Below, in pieces: positions 26,676 to 36,017 of a stretch of DNA of 64,000 bases (positions are counted from its first letter, which is position 1; every line of letters begins with the position of its first letter). The translations under genes and the position numbers were made by a program. Source of the DNA: Parvibaculaceae bacterium PLY_AMNH_Bact1 (GTDB lineage Bacteria; Pseudomonadota; Alphaproteobacteria; Parvibaculales; Parvibaculaceae); NCBI GenBank assembly GCA_032881465.1, contig CP126168.1, forward strand, positions 2,294,001-2,358,000. Reading direction: 5' to 3'. Under the pieces are notes generated by a model. The model saw only the letters and a list, made by a program, of their open reading frames with translations. It searched no databases and was not told the origin of the DNA.

Positions 26676-27206
26676 CTAACCCTGTACCAATAGCCGCTGT
26701 AGCAGCTGTTCAAAAAGTTTAGCAAATAGGGGGAAAAGCGCCACTGTCGCGGCCATTTGCACCAGCACCGGCGCAGGAGACAAAATCTGGCCGAAATAAA
26801 GCGAAGCAAGCAACCAGCCAAGGAAGCCGGCAATCACCGAAGAAACAAGGAAACCCAACCAAAATAGGCTAAACGTCCGCCCAATCATCAATTGTCGTTG
26901 TGAAACCACGAGGCCGAAAACAATAAGGTAAACGAGAGCCCAGAGCCCTAGCGGCCCAGCGGAAAGAAGATCGTAAAAGAGCCCAATCGCAAAAACACCG
27001 TATGGCGGGAAGACATCTGGACGTTGCACAGCCCAGTAATAAACGGCAATCAACCCAAATGCCGGCGCGATTTCGGCACCAAAAATCCGGGAGAACGGCA
27101 CGAAACTGAGCAACATACAAAGAAAGCCCGCAAGAAAAGGCAACACAAGAAGGGCAATCTTCCCAGCGCGGCCTGCCGATGAAGGGGTAATCGGTTCGAA
27201 ACTCAT
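26676..27206 (-). CDS. mreD: Rod shape-determining protein MreD
   Basis: The 176-residue, five-to-six-helix membrane protein is identified by length, hydrophobic profile, the segment PAFGLIAVYYWAVQRPDVFP and FAIGLFYDLLSAGPLG, and by position between mreC and mrdA. It links cytoplasmic MreB filaments with MreC and the PBP2/RodA synthase. Start ATG 27206 overlaps the mreC stop by four bases (ATGA), indicating coupled translation. Confidence 0.94.
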   Translation of the reverse strand: MSFEPITPSSAGRAGKIALLVLPFLAGFLCMLLSFVPFSRIFGAEIAPAFGLIAVYYWAVQRPDVFPPYGVFAIGLFYDLLSAGPLGLWALVYLIVFGLVVSQRQLMIGRTFSLFWLGFLVSSVIAGFLGWLLASLYFGQILSPAPVLVQMAATVALFPLFAKLFEQLLQRLLVQG

Positions 27207-28156
27207 GTACCGCCCTCCGCCGCTGTAGCTTCCGCAGTCGGCGCTGGAGCCGACGTTGATGCAGAAGGAGCCGGGCCCTCACTCTCGGACGCGACGGGCT
27301 GCAGCGCTGTGGGCGCATCTTGCACATCGATCTCTCGTGGGAATTCATATTGCAGGACCCGGATCATATCGAGGCGAGATCGGTCCGAGAAAGTTTGCAC
27401 ACGCAGGAACCCATCTGCGGTTTCGACAAGCGTGCCAATAGGAAGGCCTGGCGGAAGCAACCCTCCGTCGCCCGATGTCACAACTCTATCGCCAACTGAT
27501 ATAGGTGCAAGCGCAGGAAGGAACTCCAAGCGAGGCCAGACACTATTATCTCCCGCAAGAACGGCACGGGTTTGTGACGGCTCAACGACAATAGGCACAC
27601 GACTGTTAAGGTCCGTCAGAAGCAGAATACGGCTGGCGTCAGGTCCGGTCGCGACGATGCGTCCAATCAGACCATCAGAGTCGATAACCGCCTGGCCGCT
27701 CTCCACATCCTGGTTTGAACCGACATTGGCGATGATGGTTTCAACAAACGGTCCACCACTGTCACCAACGACCCGTCCTGTCACATAACCAATACTGGGG
27801 TCGACCTGAACATTGAGCAGTGCCTCGAAACGGGCAACCTTGGCTTCAAGCTTGAGTGCCGCTTCCTTCCAGGCGAGAAGACGTGCGTTTTCTTCGCGCA
27901 GCCGCTCATTCTCGTCAAAAACATAAGCGTATTGATCGGTACTTTCGACCACTCGGCGCGCAGCAGACACGGGGCGCGAGGCCAGCTCCAGAAGCGGAGC
28001 TGCCAAATCAGTTACAACCTGACGCGCCCGATCGACAACATAGGTTTCCGCCCGACCGAGCAGCAACAGCGCAGCCGCTAGCGTCACCATAAAGATCAAG
28101 GATACCCGTCCGGAGACATCTCGGATAGGAAGCGCAGGTCTGTTTGTCTGATCCAT
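27203..28156 (-). CDS. mreC: Rod shape-determining protein MreC
   Basis: The protein has 317 residues from ATG 28156; GTG 28159 is one codon earlier. It has one N-terminal membrane helix (VSLIFMVTLAAALLLLG), a coiled-coil stretch (FDENERLREENARLLAWKEA) and the periplasmic double beta-barrel (GYVTGRVVGDSGGPFVET, GLIGRIVATGPDASRILLLT). It activates PBP2/RodA. The Pro/Ala-rich C-terminal tail (about the last 45 residues) is low-complexity and unlikely to be conserved. Confidence 0.95.
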   Translation of the reverse strand: MDQTNRPALPIRDVSGRVSLIFMVTLAAALLLLGRAETYVVDRARQVVTDLAAPLLELASRPVSAARRVVESTDQYAYVFDENERLREENARLLAWKEAALKLEAKVARFEALLNVQVDPSIGYVTGRVVGDSGGPFVETIIANVGSNQDVESGQAVIDSDGLIGRIVATGPDASRILLLTDLNSRVPIVVEPSQTRAVLAGDNSVWPRLEFLPALAPISVGDRVVTSGDGGLLPPGLPIGTLVETADGFLRVQTFSDRSRLDMIRVLQYEFPREIDVQDAPTALQPVASESEGPAPSASTSAPAPTAEATAAEGGT

Positions 28157-28199
28157 CACAGATCAACGCCCCACAGGGGGCTCCCATATCCAGATCGGC

Positions 28200-29246
<1,047 letters not shown>

Positions 29247-29435
29247 TTATCTCGTCCGTTGTGGTTGTACAGGCGCCCCCGCAAGCGTGGGGTGGCCGCA
29301 AAGCCCCTCAATTACCAATGAAGTGTCACCAAACATGGTGGCCAAATGGTTAATAGCGCCAAAAAGGCGGCATAAAAAGGGCGATCAGGCCATATCTGCC
29401 CTGAAGTCCCTGCTTTTTTTTGCCAATTTAGAGGA

Positions 29436-31007
29436 TCAGGAAGCCTGAAGCGCTTCCGGCGCCGACTTCCGACGTTTCACAATGAGCTTGTTAAGCGCAC
29501 TGACATAGGCCCTGGCAGAAGCCACCAGCGTATCAGTTTCTGCCCCACGGCCTGTAACCGTCTTGCCATCTTCCTCCAGACGGACACTGACCTCTGCCTG
29601 CGCGTCGGTGCCCTCGGTAACTGCATGCACCTGATAGAGCTGGAGATGAGCTTCATGAGGAAAAAGCTCCCCAATCGCATTGAAGGTCGCATCAACCGGT
29701 CCGTCGCCTGTGGCAACAACCGTTTTCTCTTCGCCTGAAATATCCAAAGTGAGTGTCGCTTCCTGAGGACCTTCTGTGCCGCAGACGATCTTGAGTGCAA
29801 CAACTTTCAGCACACCCTCGCCCGTCGCCATCTCATCATCCACGAGCGCGACTATGTCGTCGTCAAATACGTGCTTCTTTTTATCAGCAAGGTCTTTGAA
29901 ACGGCGGAACGCATCTTCAACCGCGTTCTGGCCCAGGTCATAGCCAAGCTCTTCAAGCTTTTTGCGGAAGGCATGACGGCCGGAATGTTTACCCATCACC
30001 AAAGAGGATTTGGAAATGCCCACACTTTCAGGAGTCATAATTTCGTAGGTCTGGGTGTTCTTCAGCATGCCGTCCTGATGAATACCGCTCTCATGAGCGA
30101 ACGCATTCTGGCCGACAATCGCTTTGTTATACTGCACTGGGAAAGCTGTGACCGACGACACAAGTTTCGACGCCCGTGCAATCATTTCGCTATTGATGCC
30201 GGTTTCAAACGGCATGGCGTCACCACGTACTTTGAGCGCCATAACGATCTCTTCCAGCGCCGCATTCCCCGCCCGCTCGCCGATTCCGTTAATCGTACAC
30301 TCAATCTGTCGGGCGCCATTGGCAACCCCGGCAAGCGAATTTGCAACTGCCAATCCAAGGTCATTATGACAATGGGTTGAGATGACCGCCTTATCGATGT
30401 TCGGAACACGCGACTTCAGCATCGCAATGAGCGCGCCATACTCTTCTGGCACAGAATAGCCGACAGTGTCTGGAATATTGATCGTTGCGGCACCCGCCTT
30501 GATCGCAGCTTCAACACACGCGCACAAATAGTCATGCTCCGTACGCGTTGCATCTTCCGGCGACCATTCCACATTGTCTGTCCAATTGCGCGCGCGCGTC
30601 ACACTGGAAATCACCGCGTCGAGCACATCTTCTGGTTCCATCTGAAGCTTGTGCTTCATGTGAACAGGACTTGTGGAAATAAACGTGTGAATACGGCCTT
30701 GCTTCGCATCGCGCAGCGCTTCGCCTGCGCGGTCGATATCTTTCTCACCAGCGCGCGCTAAGCCACAGACCACAGCATTCTTCACTACACGCGCCACTTC
30801 TTGCACGGATTCAAAATCACCGTTAGAGGCAATGGGGAAACCTGCTTCGATGACGTCGACACCCATCTCATCGAGGAGTTCTGCAACCTGCAGCTTCTCC
30901 TCCAGTGTCATGGAAGCGCCCGGAGATTGCTCGCCATCGCGGAGTGTCGTATCGAAAATCAATACCCGATTGGCATCGGCTGTTTTGTCGGTCTGAGAGT
31001 GGCTCAT
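29436..31007 (-). CDS. leuA: 2-isopropylmalate synthase
   Basis: The 523-residue enzyme condenses acetyl-CoA with 2-ketoisovalerate, the first step of leucine synthesis. Start ATG 31007 has AAGGACGAG upstream. The catalytic TIM barrel opens with IFDTTLRDGEQSPGASM and includes STHCHNDLGLAVANSLAG (metal-binding HxH) and NAFAHESGIHQDGML. The C-terminal LeuA regulatory domain for leucine feedback is complete (LDISGEEKTVVATGDGPVDA). Typical LeuA1 length. A 9-bp hairpin lies in the leader. The ilv genes lie a few kb away on the same strand. Confidence 0.97.
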   Translation of the reverse strand: MSHSQTDKTADANRVLIFDTTLRDGEQSPGASMTLEEKLQVAELLDEMGVDVIEAGFPIASNGDFESVQEVARVVKNAVVCGLARAGEKDIDRAGEALRDAKQGRIHTFISTSPVHMKHKLQMEPEDVLDAVISSVTRARNWTDNVEWSPEDATRTEHDYLCACVEAAIKAGAATINIPDTVGYSVPEEYGALIAMLKSRVPNIDKAVISTHCHNDLGLAVANSLAGVANGARQIECTINGIGERAGNAALEEIVMALKVRGDAMPFETGINSEMIARASKLVSSVTAFPVQYNKAIVGQNAFAHESGIHQDGMLKNTQTYEIMTPESVGISKSSLVMGKHSGRHAFRKKLEELGYDLGQNAVEDAFRRFKDLADKKKHVFDDDIVALVDDEMATGEGVLKVVALKIVCGTEGPQEATLTLDISGEEKTVVATGDGPVDATFNAIGELFPHEAHLQLYQVHAVTEGTDAQAEVSVRLEEDGKTVTGRGAETDTLVASARAYVSALNKLIVKRRKSAPEALQAS

Positions 31008-31047
31008 CGGTCTCGTCCTTATCAAACCCAGAGGCGTCGGAAAGAAT

Positions 31048-31073
31048 CACTTCCTAAGTCACGATAGGAAGTG
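31048..31073 (-). promoter_or_regulatory. Hairpin in the leuA leader
   Basis: CACTTCCTA (31048-31056) pairs perfectly with TAGGAAGTG (31065-31073), with an 8-nt loop, 41 bp before the leuA start. It has no T-run and no leucine-rich leader peptide was seen, so a classical attenuator is not supported. It may be a protein site or an mRNA structure. Confidence 0.4.
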
Positions 31074-31169
31074 CCTGTTTAACGATCTGTTAAGCATGAC
31101 GGATCGGGCTGTATTTGGCAGTTTTAAGCCGATGGACCAGACCACGCAACGGTTTTGGCAGCGCAAGGA

Positions 31170-32117
31170 TCACCCGCTCGGCGCATGCTCCGTGATCATG
31201 CGCAGATCGCCAGAAAGCGCACCCTTGGCCGCCTTGATAGCATCCACCGCGAAATCCATGACGGCCCGCACATGGGCCATCTGCGCCAAATCATTCCGTG
31301 CCATCAGCCAGAGTTCAAAGGAGCCTAACTGATCGGGGCCAATGACACGCTCCAGGTCAGGATCATGATCCCCCAAAATGCAGGGCAATGCCGCCAAGCC
31401 CAAATTGCCCCGCGCCGCTTCTGCCCGCGCAATAGCACTGGATGAGCGCAACGCTGTTTCACACGCCTTTTCAGCCCGGGAAAGCCACCAAATGGGCCCC
31501 AGCGGGCTTTCGGTCCGCGGAAAACCGATCAGCTGATGCCCTTTCAGACCGCTCATATCGGCAGGAACGTTGTGATCTGAGAGATATTCCGACGTTGCGT
31601 AGAGCCCATAAGCCATCTCGCCTACTTTCCGCATCAACATGTCCCCCTGGGTCGGGCGCGCTGCACGAATGGCAACGTCCACATCCTTTAAGGGGTTCAT
31701 GATCCGCGGAGCCTTGGTTGGGCCCATCAATGTCGGATCAGTCAGCAGTTCCATATCAAGAGCCGGATGGGCCTCCCGAAAGGCGGGCACCGCCGGCGCG
31801 ATTACATGGGCCGCGATAATCTCAGTGGCGGCCATGCGCACCTGACCTTCAGAGCCAGCGCCCGAGGCGGCGAAATCCCGCGCCAGCGAGGAAAGCCGCT
31901 GATCGACAGGCTCTAGAGATTGAAGCAAACGCTCGCCCGCAGCCGTGACTTTGTAGCCTGTGCGTTCCCGGTCAAAGAGGCGTGCATCCAGGTCTTCTTC
32001 AAGCGATGCGACGCGACGCAGCACGGTGGTGGTATTCACGCCCAACTGCGCTGCAGCGCCGGACAGCGACCCTGCCGCCGACACCGCCAAAAAATATCGA
32101 AGATCGTCCCAATTCAT
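31170..32117 (-). CDS. LysR-family transcriptional regulator
   Basis: The 315-residue protein starts at ATG 32117 (MNWDDLRYFLAV), because the alternative at 32138 lies inside a palindromic repeat. The winged HTH is SLSGAAAQLGVNTTTVLRRV (about residues 17-36), and the C-terminal effector domain is of periplasmic-binding type. The DxxxF/RxxxVASLEEDLDARLFDRE pattern is standard. The target is unknown. It lies 162 bp upstream of leuA on the same strand, a place that fits a regulator of leucine synthesis without proving it. Confidence 0.88.
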   Translation of the reverse strand: MNWDDLRYFLAVSAAGSLSGAAAQLGVNTTTVLRRVASLEEDLDARLFDRERTGYKVTAAGERLLQSLEPVDQRLSSLARDFAASGAGSEGQVRMAATEIIAAHVIAPAVPAFREAHPALDMELLTDPTLMGPTKAPRIMNPLKDVDVAIRAARPTQGDMLMRKVGEMAYGLYATSEYLSDHNVPADMSGLKGHQLIGFPRTESPLGPIWWLSRAEKACETALRSSSAIARAEAARGNLGLAALPCILGDHDPDLERVIGPDQLGSFELWLMARNDLAQMAHVRAVMDFAVDAIKAAKGALSGDLRMITEHAPSG

Positions 32118-32134
32118 GCGCCACCACCTCCTGA

Positions 32135-32177
32135 GCATTTCCAGGTGAAGTGGTTCCGGTTCACCGTCCGGAAATGC
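32135..32177. repeat. 43-bp palindromic repeat, copy 2
   Basis: GCATTTCC (32135-32142) and GGAAATGC (32170-32177) pair perfectly. The inner arms GGTGAA and TTCACC also pair, and GGCCAGACAAA follows. Closest to copy 1. Confidence 0.85.
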
Positions 32178-32312
32178 GGCCAGACAAATGCTTTGAGTGG
32201 GTCGCCACCTTACCGAACAACGTAACCACTCTAAGCCTCCCGAAACTTAGCGAGCTTTCAGGCAGCTATCACCCTATTTTCGCAAAAATAGCTATGCGAA
32301 ATTGCAACAGGG

Positions 32313-32355
32313 GTATTTTCAACAAAAGTTGCTGACTTTTGTGGTTCGACAGTGC
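32313..32355. repeat. 43-bp palindromic repeat, copy 3
   Basis: GTATTTTC opens and GACAGTGC closes the element, so the outer stem is weakened. The inner arms ACAAAAGT and ACTTTTGT pair perfectly. About four fifths identical to copy 4 across the length. Confidence 0.7.
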
Positions 32356-32378
32356 GATCAAAAAAGAACCCTGTGATT

Positions 32379-33575
32379 TCAAGACTTTACGGGGGTAACG
32401 CGGCCTGCTGCACGCTTAGCGGCAGTTCTGGCTGTGTCCGTATCCACCCCAGGCGCAAGCGCCACCCCCATCCGTCGGCGCTCATAAGCTTCAGGCTTGC
32501 CGAACAGACGAACCTCGGCATTCTCGACTTGCAGCGCCTCATCCACCCCCTCAAAGGCGATGCCTTTTTCGTCCATCTCGCCATAAATCACCGCAGAAGC
32601 CCCAGGTTCACGGGTTTCCGTGTTGACCGGCAGACCGAGAATAGCGCGTGCATGAAGGGCAAATTCGCTTTGCCGCTGACTGACCAGGGTGACGAGCCCG
32701 GTATCATGAGGCCGAGGGCTCACTTCAGAGAACCAGACATCATCCCCCTTCACAAAGAGCTCAACCCCGAAGAGGCCGCGCCCACCCAGATCGCCGGTGA
32801 CTTTCGCCGCAATTTCCTGCGCCCGCGCCAGAGCGGCGGCGCTCATTTTCTGAGGCTGCCAGCTCTCCACATAGTCACCGCTTTGTTGAATATGCCCAAC
32901 CGGCGCACAAAAGCTTGTTTCGACGTCGCCGCTGGCACCAACGGCCCGAACCGTGAGCAGGGTAATTTCATAGTCAAACTCGACCAGCCCTTCGACGATT
33001 ACCCTCGCCTGCTCCACCCGTCCGCCAGACAGCGCCGTTTCCCAGGCAGCGTCAATCTCGCCTGCACTTTTTACCAGACTCTGGCCTTTTCCCGACGATG
33101 ACATGACCGGTTTGATGAAACACGGCAGACCAATTTTCTCGATCGCAGCCCGCATCTCCTGCCCACTGGAGGCAAAGGCATAAGGCGATGTTGGTAGACC
33201 CAAATCTTCTGCGGCGAGTTTGCGAATACCCTCCCGGTTCATGGTGAGCTGAGTTGCCCGAGCCGTAGGGATCACTTCTACAAGCCCCTCGGCTTCAATC
33301 TCTGCCAGCATGGCTGTGGCAATCGCCTCAATCTCTGGAACGATTAGATGCGGCCGCTCTTGCGCGACAAGCGCTTTGAGCGCAGCCCCATCAGTCATGT
33401 CGATCACATGAGCGCGGTGAGCCACCTGGTGCGCTGGCGCATCCGGGTAGCGATCAACCGCTATGACCTCAACCCCAAACCGTTGCAGTTCAATGACCAC
33501 TTCTTTGCCAAGCTCTCCTGAGCCCAGCATCATGACTTTTGTTGCCGAGGGGCTAAGGGGCGTTCCGATACGCAT
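32379..33575 (-). CDS. purT: Phosphoribosylglycinamide formyltransferase 2 (formate-dependent)
   Basis: The 398-residue ATP-grasp enzyme makes formyl-GAR from GAR, formate and ATP in purine synthesis. Motifs are [19 protein letters not shown] at the N terminus, [11 protein letters not shown], and the ATP-grasp P-loop-like [16 protein letters not shown]. The metal/ATP site is [27 protein letters not shown]. Full length for PurT. The gene stands alone, divergent from a zinc-sensor regulator. It makes purine synthesis at this step independent of formyl-folate. Confidence 0.96.
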   Translation of the reverse strand: MRIGTPLSPSATKVMMLGSGELGKEVVIELQRFGVEVIAVDRYPDAPAHQVAHRAHVIDMTDGAALKALVAQERPHLIVPEIEAIATAMLAEIEAEGLVEVIPTARATQLTMNREGIRKLAAEDLGLPTSPYAFASSGQEMRAAIEKIGLPCFIKPVMSSSGKGQSLVKSAGEIDAAWETALSGGRVEQARVIVEGLVEFDYEITLLTVRAVGASGDVETSFCAPVGHIQQSGDYVESWQPQKMSAAALARAQEIAAKVTGDLGGRGLFGVELFVKGDDVWFSEVSPRPHDTGLVTLVSQRQSEFALHARAILGLPVNTETREPGASAVIYGEMDEKGIAFEGVDEALQVENAEVRLFGKPEAYERRRMGVALAPGVDTDTARTAAKRAAGRVTPVKS

Positions 33576-33685
33576 ATGCCTTCTCCTTCATGTGCGACCC
33601 ATATAAGACGCAGACTTCTTTTTCGCCCTTTTAGCACTTTTTTGTTCCTGGCCAGACTCAGGCTTGACTCCAAGAGAACGTACAA

Positions 33686-33709
33686 ATATATGAACAGATA
33701 TTCATATAT
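33686..33709. promoter_or_regulatory. ArsR/SmtB-type operator
   Basis: ATATATGAA (33686-33694) and TTCATATAT (33701-33709) are perfect 9-bp arms with a 6-bp spacer, ending 11 bp before the start of the ArsR gene. The inner TGAACA-TATTCA core is the known 12-2-12 recognition pattern of ArsR/SmtB zinc sensors. It lies in the purT/arsR divergent region and implies autoregulation. Confidence 0.85.
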
Positions 33710-33720
33710 AGAGGTGACGC

Positions 33721-34032
33721 ATGAAAAAGCGGGATCAGCCAGATGATGAGGAGACCATCCTCGTTGCAGAGACATTCAAACTCTTAGGAGACCCAAGCCG
33801 CTTGCGGATCGCGCTTGCTGTAATGGATGAACCCATCGCCGTCGGTGCCATTGCTGAACGGTTGGACCTGTCCCCCTCGCTTGTAAGTCATCACCTGCGC
33901 CTGCTGCGCGCCGCGCGCCTTGTGCGCCCTGAACGCGATGGCCGCACTGTTCGCTATTCCATCCACGACCATCACATTGAACATGTGGTGAAGGACATGC
34001 TGGACCATATCCGCGAAGGAGACCGGTCATGA
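33721..34032 (+). CDS. ArsR/SmtB-family zinc-responsive repressor
   Basis: This is a 103-residue winged-helix repressor: FKLLGDPSRLRIALAVMDEP, GAIAERLDLSPSLVSHHLRL and DGRTVRYSI are the canonical ArsR blocks. The alpha-5 metal site is readable: D83, H85, H96 and E99 have exactly the D-x-H-x10-H-x2-E spacing of SmtB. This predicts zinc sensing at the dimer interface, not arsenite sensing. It overlaps the CDF exporter by four bases (ATGA). A matching palindromic operator lies just upstream at 33686-33709. Confidence 0.92.
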   Translation: MKKRDQPDDEETILVAETFKLLGDPSRLRIALAVMDEPIAVGAIAERLDLSPSLVSHHLRLLRAARLVRPERDGRTVRYSIHDHHIEHVVKDMLDHIREGDRS

Positions 34033-34949
34033 GCCATGCGCATTCCGATAATCACGAGCATGATCACGGTTCAGGTCACAGCCACGCCCCGGATGTGAAC
34101 CGCAGAAACCAACGTCGTGTGCTCGCTGCCATGTGCCTGACAGCGGGCTTCATGGTGGCAGAAGTCATCGGCGGCCTACTATCGGGATCACTCGCCCTCA
34201 TCGCCGATGCAGGTCACATGGCGACAGACGCTGCCGCCCTCTTCCTTGCCTATATAGCCTTTCGGTTCTCAAACCGGCCGGCTGATGCCGATCAATCCTA
34301 TGGGTATCACCGGGCAGAGACACTCGCCGCATTCGTCAATGCCCTCACCATGATCGCCCTGGTTACCTGGATCCTCTTCGAAGCGGTTCAACGCTTCTTT
34401 GATCCTGTCGAAATACTCGGTGGCCTCATGCTCTGGGTGGCAGCAGGCGGCCTCGTGGTGAACGTCCTGGCATTCTGGCTTCTCCATTCGGGCGAAAAAG
34501 AAAACCTCAACATGCAAGGTGCCGCCGTGCATGTGCTGGGGGACCTATTGGGCTCCGTTGCCGCCATCGCAGCGGCGATTGTCATCCTCTATACCGGCTG
34601 GACACCCATCGATCCGCTTCTCTCTGTCTTTGTCGCACTTCTCATTCTGCGCTCAGCGATCGCTCTTGCACGCCAGTCCGGCCACATCCTGATGGAAGGC
34701 ACGCCTAAGGGCTTGGACATTGAGGAGATCAAACAAGATCTCCTCAATTCAGTGGCCGGTGTCGAGGATGTGCATCACCTCCATGCCTGGTCCCTCACGG
34801 CCACGCGCGACGTCATGACCCTTCATGCGCGCATCGCGGAGGGCATCAATCCAGATCAAGTTCTCGTGGCGATCAATGACCGCCTCCGCCACAAGTTCCA
34901 GATAGACCATGCCACTGTCCAGATTGAGACAGGGGCATGCGCCCACTGA
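34029..34949 (+). CDS. Cation diffusion facilitator, zinc exporter (ZitB/CzcD-like)
   Basis: The 306-residue protein has six predicted membrane helices. The N terminus is rich in histidine (SHAHSDNHEHDHGSGHSH). The TM2 metal site is ALIADAGHMATDAAALF (HxxxD) and the TM5 site includes HVLGDLLGSVAAI. The C-terminal cytosolic domain contains VAGVEDVHHLHAWSL and ends with a CAH motif. It exports Zn2+ (perhaps also Cd2+) in exchange for protons. It is translationally coupled with the zinc sensor upstream, forming a two-gene detoxification unit. Confidence 0.92.
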   Translation: MSHAHSDNHEHDHGSGHSHAPDVNRRNQRRVLAAMCLTAGFMVAEVIGGLLSGSLALIADAGHMATDAAALFLAYIAFRFSNRPADADQSYGYHRAETLAAFVNALTMIALVTWILFEAVQRFFDPVEILGGLMLWVAAGGLVVNVLAFWLLHSGEKENLNMQGAAVHVLGDLLGSVAAIAAAIVILYTGWTPIDPLLSVFVALLILRSAIALARQSGHILMEGTPKGLDIEEIKQDLLNSVAGVEDVHHLHAWSLTATRDVMTLHARIAEGINPDQVLVAINDRLRHKFQIDHATVQIETGACAH

Positions 34950-34967
34950 CACCCAATGCCTGTTCAC

Positions 34968-35672
34968 TCACGCTGAAAGCACCACCGGTGTCATATCGGC
35001 AATCGCGGCTTTAAAGCCCGTGACAGGGCTGGAGAGAACCGGCACACCGACATCACCACAGATCTCAGCAGCTGGGGCCATGGAGGCCTGCGCCAGCACC
35101 ACAACGTCTGCCGTCATGGCGACATCGCGGAGACGTGCCGCGATCCCCTCATGGTAGTCCCGCAAACGACCCTCACGAAAGTCTTCCCAGACGCCGTCAA
35201 ACACCCGTGCCTGCACTGTGGTGAACCGACCTGTCTTTGCAATTTCATCCTCAACCAGTGACAAAGTAGGCCCAATGGTCTCCGGCAACGCCGCACATAC
35301 GGCGATCCGCCCGCCAATCCATGCGGCCTGTTCGCCCATGGGACGATCAATACGCATTACATGGGCGCCAGGAACATCTGCGCGTTCGGCAACACCGCCA
35401 AGTGTTGAACAGGTACAGACAATCCGCGTCGCCCCTGCCCGCACAGCTTCATTCAGGGCTTCTTCCAGCTTGAGCTCAACAGCAATACTGACCGTTCCCG
35501 CTTTCCGCACTGCGCAGAGCAAGTCTTCACGGACGATATGTCCGACGGCCAAGCCTGGCGCGAGCTCATCCCGCAACCGATTGAAGGTCGCGATATGCGC
35601 AGGCGACGTGTGAAAGAACACCAGGCCAGGCCTGGATATCCGGGATGTATTGAGCAGTGACGTGCTGGTCAT
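34968..35672 (-). CDS. Asp/Glu racemase-superfamily protein
   Basis: The 234-residue protein contains the two family cysteine regions in part: the first is IVCTCSTLGGVAE (about residues 83-95). Where the second active-site cysteine is expected there is VVLAQASMAPAAE, which lacks it. The superfamily covers aspartate, glutamate, hydantoin and maleate racemases/isomerases. With one catalytic cysteine only, a different chemistry or a binding role is possible. It converges on the CDF gene (19 bp between stops). Repeat copy 4 lies 29 bp before its start. Confidence 0.75.
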   Translation of the reverse strand: MTSTSLLNTSRISRPGLVFFHTSPAHIATFNRLRDELAPGLAVGHIVREDLLCAVRKAGTVSIAVELKLEEALNEAVRAGATRIVCTCSTLGGVAERADVPGAHVMRIDRPMGEQAAWIGGRIAVCAALPETIGPTLSLVEDEIAKTGRFTTVQARVFDGVWEDFREGRLRDYHEGIAARLRDVAMTADVVVLAQASMAPAAEICGDVGVPVLSSPVTGFKAAIADMTPVVLSA

Positions 35673-35700
35673 GAGTCTATCCTTTCAGGTCAGCACCAGC

Positions 35701-35743
35701 GCATTTTCAACATAAGTTGCAGACTTTTGTGGGTCGAAAATGC
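35701..35743. repeat. 43-bp palindromic repeat, copy 4
   Basis: GCATTTTC (35701-35708) and GAAAATGC (35736-35743) pair perfectly. The inner arms ACATAAGT/ACTTTTGT have one mismatch, and GACAGAAAAA follows. Closest to copy 3. Confidence 0.85.
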
Positions 35744-35756
35744 GACAGAAAAAGCA

Positions 35757-35789
35757 AAAGGCCCCCCGCGATCTTCGCGGAGGGCCTTT
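35757..35789 (-). terminator. Terminator of the ilvD transcript
   Basis: AAAGGCCC-CCCGCGA pairs with TCGCGG-GGGCCTTT with a single C/A mismatch and a 3-nt loop. On the minus strand it is followed by TTTTGCTTTTT. It ends the transcript carrying ilvD and the 50-codon ORF. The stem could also act on the plus strand. Confidence 0.9.
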
Positions 35790-35816
35790 AGAAATTCGGC
35801 TTGTCGCTAGATCACA

Positions 35817-35969
35817 CTATGTCGGGTCGGCTCCCACAATTTTTTTGACGAGTTTCGCCACCACGAGCACCCCCGCTGCCGCAGCAGCAGGTTTCATGGT
35901 CGCAAGCGCAACTTTAGCGGTGCACGCACCGTGAGTTGGCAGGCCGTCAAATGTGATCTCGTTATTCAT
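35817..35969 (-). CDS. Small 50-residue protein downstream of ilvD
   Basis: ATG 35969 to TAG 35817 encodes MNNEITFDGLPTHGACTAKV, then an Ala/Val-rich hydrophobic stretch (MKPAAAAAGVLVVAKLVKKI, about residues 25-44) and a short polar end. AGAAGGAGC lies upstream, though its spacing to the ATG (about 15) is long. It starts 48 bp after the ilvD stop and ends just before a strong terminator, so it is the last ORF of that transcript. I do not recognise the family. The single cysteine and the amphipathic basic tail suggest a membrane-associated peptide. Coding status is likely but unproven. Confidence 0.5.
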   Translation of the reverse strand: MNNEITFDGLPTHGACTAKVALATMKPAAAAAGVLVVAKLVKKIVGADPT

Positions 35970-36017
35970 GGGAAACGTCTTACGCTCCTTCTAGCGATTT
36001 GTCACGACCGTTTTCGC

